DNA of 13,360 bases from Aquificaceae bacterium (GTDB taxonomy: Bacteria; Aquificota; Aquificia; Aquificales; Aquificaceae). This document shows, piece by piece, positions 9,053 through 13,360 of this stretch. A model generated the notes under the pieces. It did no database searches, had not been told where the DNA came from, and worked only from the letters and a program-made list of their open reading frames with translations. Positions within the stretch are counted from its first letter, which is position 1, and each line of letters begins with the position of its first letter. A program made the position numbers and the translations under genes. The DNA is taken from positions 1-13,360 of the forward strand of contig JALWEK010000067.1 of the NCBI GenBank assembly GCA_027014185.1, read 5' to 3'.

Positions 9053-10030
9053 ATGGAGTTTGCAGTACTGGGAGGAGGAAGATGGGGGACCGCCCTCGGA
9101 TTGCACCTCTCAAGGCTCGGCCACAGGGTTCTCATATACGACATAAACGAGAAAGCGGTTACGAGCATAAACGAGGGTAAGCACCCATACCTCCCGGGTA
9201 CAGGGCTCCCCGGTTCGATGAGGGCTACAACAGACATCTCGGAGGTGGAAGGGTTTGAGAACGTCATATGTGCCCTTCCAACTCAAAGCGTCAGGGAGGT
9301 CTTTTCCAGGCTGGATGTGAAGGGCAGGGTTATAAACGCCTCCAAGGGATTGGAGATAGGTTCCTTCAAGCGTGTCAGCGAGGTGATCGAGGAGCTCCAT
9401 CCCGGGGTGAAGGTCTTCGCCCTGTCGGGTCCATCGTTCGCAGAGGAGGTCTCGAAAGGACTTCCCACGGCGGTTGTCCTCGCCCATAAGGACTCCGAGG
9501 AGGAGGCGAGAGAGCTCCAAAGGGCCTTCATAAGCGAGAACTTCAGGGTTTATCTGAGTGGGGATATAGTGGGCGTGGAGCTCGGAGGGGCACTCAAGAA
9601 CGTTATAGCCATAGCCTGCGGGGTCTCGGACGGGCTCGGGTTCGGGCACAACGCCAGGGCGGCCCTCATAACTAGGGGACTCGTTGAGATGACCAGGATA
9701 GGGGTTAGGCTCGGGGCTAAGAAGGAGACCTTCTTCGGACTCTCCGGGGCAGGTGATCTGATACTTACGGCCACCTCCGACCTTTCGAGAAACCGGACCT
9801 TCGGCCTGCTACTCGGGAGGGGTTACTCCCCTGAGGAGGCCCTCGAGAAGATAGGACAGGTGGTCGAGGGGGTGAAAACGGTCGTGGCCCTGAAGGAGCT
9901 TACCGAAAGGGAGGGCATATACGCCCCGATAACGGAGGCCGTTTACAGGGTGGTCATTCTGAAGGAGGATCTGAAGGAGGTTCTGAGGGAGATGCTCCTT
10001 CGCACTCCTGGGGAGGAGTTTCTTCTATGA
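9053..10030 (+). CDS. gpsA: Glycerol-3-phosphate dehydrogenase [NAD(P)+]
   Basis: A 325-residue cytosolic enzyme that reduces dihydroxyacetone phosphate to sn-glycerol-3-phosphate, the backbone for phospholipids. The Rossmann start FAVLGGGRWGTALGLHLSRL (3-22) carries GxGxWG. Then come NVICALPTQSVREVF, the INASKGLE loop, FALSGPSFAEEVSKGLPTAV, the ALKNVIAIACGVSDGLGFG motif with the catalytic Lys, and FFGLSGAGDLILTATSDLSR, ending with YAPITEAVYRV. All family motifs are intact and the length is normal (E. coli 339). It is a single plus-strand gene, divergent from the TonB-like operon. Its last 77 bases lie opposite the 3' part of the zinc-ribbon gene. The start lacks a Shine-Dalgarno and a TATAAT box lies nine bases upstream. 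Confidence 0.97.
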   Translation: MEFAVLGGGRWGTALGLHLSRLGHRVLIYDINEKAVTSINEGKHPYLPGTGLPGSMRATTDISEVEGFENVICALPTQSVREVFSRLDVKGRVINASKGLEIGSFKRVSEVIEELHPGVKVFALSGPSFAEEVSKGLPTAVVLAHKDSEEEARELQRAFISENFRVYLSGDIVGVELGGALKNVIAIACGVSDGLGFGHNARAALITRGLVEMTRIGVRLGAKKETFFGLSGAGDLILTATSDLSRNRTFGLLLGRGYSPEEALEKIGQVVEGVKTVVALKELTEREGIYAPITEAVYRVVILKEDLKEVLREMLLRTPGEEFLL

Positions 10031-10136
10031 GCTCGCCGTAGTAGAAGTACTCACCACATCTGTCGCATCTGAATATCCCCCCTCCGCAGCACTCGATTAT
10101 CTCGAGCAGATAACCGCACAAAGGACAGCGCTCCAT
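9954..10136 (-). CDS. Small zinc-ribbon protein, function unknown
   Basis: A 60-residue protein starting MERCPLCGYLLEIIECCGGG. It has two CxxC knuckles, C4-x2-C7 and C24-x2-C27 (FRCDRCGEYFYYGEL), the plan of a treble-clef or zinc-ribbon metal site, with Cys16-Cys17 between them. The tail (about 40-60) is a Pro/Ser/Glu-rich stretch with no fold; it is encoded opposite the end of gpsA, overlapping it by 77 bases. The frame is open upstream to 10193, but that would run into the channel gene, and the ATG at 10136 puts the first knuckle right at the N-terminus as usual. No Shine-Dalgarno; TATACT ends nine bases upstream. It shares a 19-base divergent promoter region with the K+ channel gene. I do not recognise the family; the ordered Cys pattern is the reason to call it real. 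Confidence 0.65.
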   Translation of the reverse strand: MERCPLCGYLLEIIECCGGGIFRCDRCGEYFYYGELIEETPPQECEGASPSEPPSDPPSE

Positions 10137-10155
10137 GCCGATATAAGTATAAGGG
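10137..10155. promoter_or_regulatory. 19-base divergent promoter between zinc-ribbon gene and K+ channel gene
   Basis: On the plus strand TATAAG (10142-10147) ends eight bases before the channel ATG, and is repeated at 10148-10153. On the minus strand TATACT (10151-10146) ends nine bases before the zinc-ribbon ATG. No correctly spaced Shine-Dalgarno serves either gene. On the minus strand TTGGAC lies 15 bases upstream of TATACT, a weak -35 candidate. Both transcripts would begin at or close to their ATG. Confidence 0.5.
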
Positions 10156-11169
10156 ATGTACGAGGAGTCCAAGGAGCTCACAAGAAGGGTCATAAAGATA
10201 ACATCCTTCTACATAGGCGTTTTGGTTCTCTCGAGCCTGGTCTTCGCCTACATGGAGGGCTGGAGCTTCTTCGAGGCCCTGTACCAGATAGTTATCACCG
10301 TATCGACTGTCGGGTTCGCGGAGATAAGGGAGGTCAGCGACCTCGGCAGGGCCTACCTGATGGGTATGATCGTCTTCCAGACGGGCTTCTTCGTTTACGT
10401 GGCCTCCCAGATAGCCTACCTTGTCGCTGAAGGTAGGCTCTTGGAGATACTCAGGTACAGGAGGTTGATAAGTATGCTGGAGAAGGTGAAGGGACATACC
10501 GTTGTCATAGGGCTGGGAAGGACCGGAGTAGCTGTGGCCGAGACCCTTGTGGATCTGGGTGAGAAGGTGGTAGCGATAGAGTCGGACCCCGAGAGGATAA
10601 GCACCTTTAAAGAAAAGTTTCCCACCGTTCCCGTGATCGAGGGGGATGCGAAGGACGAAAACGTCCTCGAGCTTGCCAAGATAAGGGAAGCTAAGAGGCT
10701 CTTCGTGAACACCTCCTCGGACAGCGAGAACGTCTTCATCATAGTCACAGCGAGGGGAATGAACCCGGATCTATTCATCTCCTCTAGGGTCGTGAAGGCT
10801 GAAAACGAGCCCAAGATAAGGAGGGCCGGAGCTGACCAGACCTTCATACCCGAGAGCTTCAGCGGAAGGTCCATAGCCCTCTCCATACTAAAGCCGGAGG
10901 TATCGGAGTTCCTCACGGAGGTGTTGCTTTCCGAGGAGTCCCCTTACACCATAGAGACGGTAGAGGTTAAGGAAGATTCTCCGGTGAGGGGTAGAAGCCT
11001 GAAAGAGTTCTTCAACGAGGAGGTCTTCGGTATTCTTCTCGCCCTAGTTAAAGAGGGGAGGATGGTAGTCAGCCCTCCGAAGGACACTAAGCTTGGAGCA
11101 GGAGACAGGTTGATAGTCCTAGGAAGTCTCGAGCAGGTGGAGAACCTCCTGAGCACGGTCGGAACTTAG
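10156..11169 (+). CDS. Two-helix K+ channel with RCK (TrkA-N/TrkA-C) domain, MthK-like
   Basis: A 337-residue inner membrane protein. M1 is at about residues 14-32, the pore helix leads into the filter T51-V52-G53-F54-A55-E56, and M2 is at about 66-90. The RCK N-domain starts at about 113 with HTVVIGLGRTGVAVAETLVD (GxGxxG) and an acidic end of strand 2 (IESDPER), typical of NAD(H)- or ligand-sensing TrkA-N folds. A C-terminal RCK-C domain runs from about 245 to 337 (VEVKEDSPVRGRSLKEF...LGAGDRLIVLGSLEQVENLL). MthK-type channels open on ligand binding to an octameric RCK ring. The filter has Ala where canonical TVGYG has its last Gly. The full-length start lacks a Shine-Dalgarno, whereas Met107 has a strong one. 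The stop codon overlaps that of the HDOD gene by four bases, convergently. Confidence 0.92.
   Translation: MYEESKELTRRVIKITSFYIGVLVLSSLVFAYMEGWSFFEALYQIVITVSTVGFAEIREVSDLGRAYLMGMIVFQTGFFVYVASQIAYLVAEGRLLEILRYRRLISMLEKVKGHTVVIGLGRTGVAVAETLVDLGEKVVAIESDPERISTFKEKFPTVPVIEGDAKDENVLELAKIREAKRLFVNTSSDSENVFIIVTARGMNPDLFISSRVVKAENEPKIRRAGADQTFIPESFSGRSIALSILKPEVSEFLTEVLLSEESPYTIETVEVKEDSPVRGRSLKEFFNEEVFGILLALVKEGRMVVSPPKDTKLGAGDRLIVLGSLEQVENLLSTVGT
10459..10476 (+). promoter_or_regulatory. Internal Shine-Dalgarno and ATG inside the K+ channel gene
   Basis: AGGAGGT at 10459-10465 is followed, after eight bases, by an in-frame ATG at 10474 (Met107). This is the strongest ribosome binding site near this gene. 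Initiation here would give a 231-residue soluble RCK protein (10474-11169). In MthK of Methanothermobacter an internal start at Met107 is established and supplies the extra RCK subunits of its octameric gating ring; the same arrangement here is inference. Confidence 0.65.
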
Positions 11170-12332
11170 GCCAGAAGCATGGATACGTTCTCCTGGGCAT
11201 ACTTCAGGTTCTTCTCCTCAAAGGAGGCAGGGTCTATTCCGAGCGATCTCAGGTAATCTTCGAGGTCTTGGGTCTCAAGAAGATCTATTATCTTAAGGTA
11301 CCTCTGAAGCTCCTCGTCCTTGTAAAGCTCCACCAGCTCCTCCGGTAGCTGCAGGGACTCGTAGAGAACGTGGGGTCTGACCCCGAATACATCCGGCATC
11401 TTGTAGAAGAGCCCAAGAAGGAAGAGCTTGTCTTTGGGTATCTTGCCGAGGTATTTGTGCAGACTCTCCAGCAGGAAGGCGTTGAAGAGCATCCTCCGTA
11501 TGAACTCCAAGAAGGAAGGGTCCTGACCGAAGAACTGGGACATCCACACCGCTATCAGGAACTTCTTCAGGTTCTCAAGACCCAGGTAGTTTATGGCGGA
11601 GGTTATCGACTCGATCTCCTTCCTGTGGGGGAATAGGGGGGAGTTCACGTACTGAAGAAGCTTCGTAACGAGGGCAGGATCTCCCTTTATGGTCTCCGCG
11701 AGGGACTCTACCGAAACGTCCTCGGAGATCATGGATATGAGCTTGGAAACGGTCGCCTGGGCGTGCTTTAGAGAGCTAACTATGAGCACGTCCTCGAACT
11801 CTCCCTCACATATGAAGTCGTAATCCTCCGGCGGCAGACTTCCGCAGGCGATCAGAAGTTTCCCCTCGAGCCTTGGATACTCTTCGTAGCCGTAGGTATA
11901 GGTTATGAACTCCTCGTACTCTTCCACGAACTCAGGCTCTGCCCTGATCAGGTCCTCGTGTGCTGAGAATAGAAAGCCGTCCGATACGTAGTGATCGAAG
12001 AGGCTGCCCATAACTTTCCTGTGCTTGGCGGTTAGGGCCTTCCTGGGCGGCAACAGGTTCAGTATGAACTTGGTCCCGTCGAGTATATCCAGGACCGATC
12101 GGGAAACTATCATATCTACGGGGACATCTATCAGTCCCCTCCTGTGCCCCAGGAGCTTCTCCTCCATCTCCGGCGAGTAGTTGGCCACGAAGTGAAGCAC
12201 CAAAGATTCCCTGCTAACGGGTTCTCTATCCTCTTCCCACCTGTCCACCCAGAGCCTGAAGAAGACTATGTCTCCCTCCGAGTCCCGGACGTTCATCCGT
12301 TTGAATATGAAAGAGCTTAGCTTAATCTCCAC
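11166..12332 (-). CDS. HDOD-domain protein with EAL-like N-terminal region
   Basis: A 388-residue cytosolic protein. The C-terminal half (about 195-385) is an HDOD domain, with LISMISEDVSVESLAETIKG then DPALVTKLLQYVNSP, followed by SITSAINYLGLENLKKFLI and LFLLGLFYKMPDVFG. The N-terminal part (about 8-185; RLWVDRW, FILNLLPPRK, and a repeated acidic stretch) has the length and layout of the EAL domain in YuxH-type EAL-HDOD proteins, but I see no intact EAL catalytic signature, so cyclic-di-GMP hydrolysis is unlikely. HDOD proteins act as regulatory scaffolds in signalling, motility or stress responses. A GTG start at 12332 is chosen because GGAG lies seven bases upstream and it overlaps the rsgA end by 11 bases, a coupled layout; an ATG at 12296 is the alternative. 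Its stop interlocks with that of the convergent channel gene. Confidence 0.85.
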   Translation of the reverse strand: MEIKLSSFIFKRMNVRDSEGDIVFFRLWVDRWEEDREPVSRESLVLHFVANYSPEMEEKLLGHRRGLIDVPVDMIVSRSVLDILDGTKFILNLLPPRKALTAKHRKVMGSLFDHYVSDGFLFSAHEDLIRAEPEFVEEYEEFITYTYGYEEYPRLEGKLLIACGSLPPEDYDFICEGEFEDVLIVSSLKHAQATVSKLISMISEDVSVESLAETIKGDPALVTKLLQYVNSPLFPHRKEIESITSAINYLGLENLKKFLIAVWMSQFFGQDPSFLEFIRRMLFNAFLLESLHKYLGKIPKDKLFLLGLFYKMPDVFGVRPHVLYESLQLPEELVELYKDEELQRYLKIIDLLETQDLEDYLRSLGIDPASFEEKNLKYAQENVSMLLA

Positions 12333-13215
12333 CGCACAACTCCTTCAGCTCGGGCAAAAACTCCTTTATGGTTTTCAGGTAGCTTTTATATCTTTCGCAA
12401 CTTATCTCTCCCCTTTTAAGGGCTTCCTTCACCCCGCATCCGGGTTCGCTCAGATGCATGCAGTCCGGGTATCTGCACTCGTACCTCAAGAACTCCCTGA
12501 AGTAGTTCTTAACCTCCCTTTTCCTCACGAATTGCAAGGCTTCGACCTTCGAAAAGCCGGGGGTATCCCCTATGAACGATCCCTCTCCAAACGGTATGAG
12601 CTTTACTCCCGTGGTTGTGTGCCTTCCCCTCTCCGTCTTTTCGCTCACCTCACCCACCCTGAGCTCTTCACCCGTAAGCTGCTTCAGTATGGAACTCTTT
12701 CCTACCCCAGAGGGACCAGCGAGTATGCATATCTCACCCCTGACAAGCTCCCTCATCTTATCGAGACCCTTGCCCGTCTTCGCGCTCACGTGAACCACGT
12801 CGTACCCTGCATCCGAGTATATCTCTGTCCACTTGCTCAGTTCTTCGAGCCCTTCATCGTCGAGCAGATCCACTTTGTTAAAGAGTATAACGGGCTCGCA
12901 TCCTACGTGATCGTAAACAACGAGCAGGTTGTCCAAGAGATGATTGTCGAAGTCGGGCTTCTGTATGGTCATCACACATATGACCCTGTCCACGTTGGCT
13001 ATCGGGGGCCTTATGAGGACGTTCTTCCTCTCCTCCACATTTTCTATTGCGAAGGTTTCGCTGTCCACTACCTCACCGTTCACGTAATCGCCCGCGTATA
13101 TCCTGGTTTTTTTCAGGACCTTGCCCCTCGGAACACCCCTGAGTGTGATGCCCCTTTCGAACAGGTAAACCCTTATTAGCTGGGCGACCCTCTCTATTAC
13201 AATACCCCTCTCCAT
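12322..13215 (-). CDS. rsgA: Small ribosomal subunit biogenesis GTPase RsgA
   Basis: A 297-residue cytosolic GTPase that checks late 30S subunit maturation. It has the RsgA plan: an N-terminal OB fold (about 14-72; RGKVLKKTRIYAGDYVNGEV), then a circularly permuted GTPase domain with motifs in the order G4 (ILFNKVDLL), G5 (HVSAKTGKGL), G1 (LAGPSGVGKSSIL), G2 (RGRHTTTGV) and G3 (GDTPGFS), then a C-terminal zinc site (YECRYPDCMHLSEPGCGV...SCERY). All elements are intact; length is typical, slightly shorter than E. coli RsgA. The ATG at 13215 lies one base after the stop of the M24 peptidase gene and has only a weak Shine-Dalgarno, suggesting translation coupled to that gene. The HDOD gene starts within its last codons. 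Confidence 0.97.
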   Translation of the reverse strand: MERGIVIERVAQLIRVYLFERGITLRGVPRGKVLKKTRIYAGDYVNGEVVDSETFAIENVEERKNVLIRPPIANVDRVICVMTIQKPDFDNHLLDNLLVVYDHVGCEPVILFNKVDLLDDEGLEELSKWTEIYSDAGYDVVHVSAKTGKGLDKMRELVRGEICILAGPSGVGKSSILKQLTGEELRVGEVSEKTERGRHTTTGVKLIPFGEGSFIGDTPGFSKVEALQFVRKREVKNYFREFLRYECRYPDCMHLSEPGCGVKEALKRGEISCERYKSYLKTIKEFLPELKELCGGD

Positions 13216-13216
13216 C

Positions 13217-13360
13217 TTAAAGGCTCACCAGATCGAGGCCCACGGAGGAGAGAGGTTCCCCCACGCCATCGACCACAGCGACTATGTTCTCCAGCCTGAC
13301 ACCGAACTTTCCCGGCAGGTATATACCCGGTTCGATCGTGAAAACCATGCCCTCCTCTAT
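13217..13360 (-). CDS. M24-family Xaa-Pro aminopeptidase, C-terminal end only
   Basis: The last 47 codons of a gene that begins beyond the right edge. The visible residues ([20 protein letters not shown] and [18 protein letters not shown]) are the C-terminal metal-binding part of the pita-bread fold shared by Xaa-Pro aminopeptidase/prolidase and methionine aminopeptidase. The Glu in TIEPG and the Glu in RLENIV match the two conserved metal ligands. The [12 protein letters not shown] spacing fits PepP/PepQ better than methionine aminopeptidase. Such enzymes cleave peptides with proline in the second position in the cytoplasm. The TAA at 13217-13219 is followed after one base by the rsgA start. 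Confidence 0.9.
   Translation of the reverse strand: MEEGMVFTIEPGIYLPGKFGVRLENIVAVVDGVGEPLSSVGLDLVSL

Noticed and set aside
9954..10193. Longer version of the zinc-ribbon gene starting at 10193
   Set aside because: It would begin inside the opposite K+ channel gene and put 19 residues without features before the first CxxC; the ATG at 10136 is better placed behind a -10 box.
12268..13179. A 303-codon open frame on the plus strand opposite rsgA
   Set aside because: It is a shadow: rsgA on the other strand has every family motif, and the plus-strand translation shows no recognisable domain.

Overview
The window looks like chromosomal DNA from a thermophilic bacterium of the Aquificaceae (Aquifex/Hydrogenobacter/Thermocrinis type). 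The main pointer is a stand-alone 289-residue C-terminal half of leucyl-tRNA synthetase carrying the KMSKS loop; a LeuRS split into alpha and beta subunits is a known trait of this family. A Kdo pathway gene (Gram-negative outer membrane), a TonB-type protein, type II secretion pseudopilins and an archaeal-type aldolase/ADH synthase fit this. The family assignment is inference. The DNA is very compact: there is no gene-free stretch above about 30 bases, and no RNA gene, CRISPR array, insertion sequence or phage gene was seen.

Layout. (1) 1-2115, minus strand: leuS-beta, then gspG, a GspI-like and a GspJ-like pseudopilin (the last cut by the window edge), read as one operon. (2) 2137-2847, plus: kdsB. 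(3) 2833-9023, minus: a seven-gene operon, tonB-like / aroA'-type aldolase / fabI / short molybdopterin-family Fe-S protein / hpf / secF / pilD. The last gene shows an apparent one-base frameshift. (4) 9053-10030, plus: gpsA. (5) 9954-10136, minus: a 60-residue zinc-ribbon protein. (6) 10156-11169, plus: a K+ channel with RCK domain. (7) 11166-13360, minus: end of an M24 peptidase, rsgA, and an HDOD protein.

How the parts relate. The GspG/I/J pseudopilins need the prepilin peptidase PilD encoded in block 3, and SecF serves the Sec system that inserts and exports such proteins. FabI (fatty acids), KdsB (Kdo for LPS), GpsA (glycerol-3-phosphate) and TonB all serve the cell envelope. LeuRS, HPF and RsgA serve translation and ribosome biogenesis.

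Main observations for follow-up: (a) a strong internal Shine-Dalgarno and ATG at residue 107 of the K+ channel, the same position as the known internal start of MthK, which would make a soluble RCK protein; (b) three divergent gene pairs separated by only 19-29 bases, whose six start codons lack a Shine-Dalgarno and have -10-like boxes ending 8-12 bases upstream, suggesting leaderless mRNAs, while operon-internal genes have good Shine-Dalgarno sites; (c) GspG with a 60-residue leader containing an extra membrane segment; (d) the pilD frameshift; (e) a short molybdopterin-family protein with its Fe-S cluster motif but no visible metal-ligand Cys/Sec.
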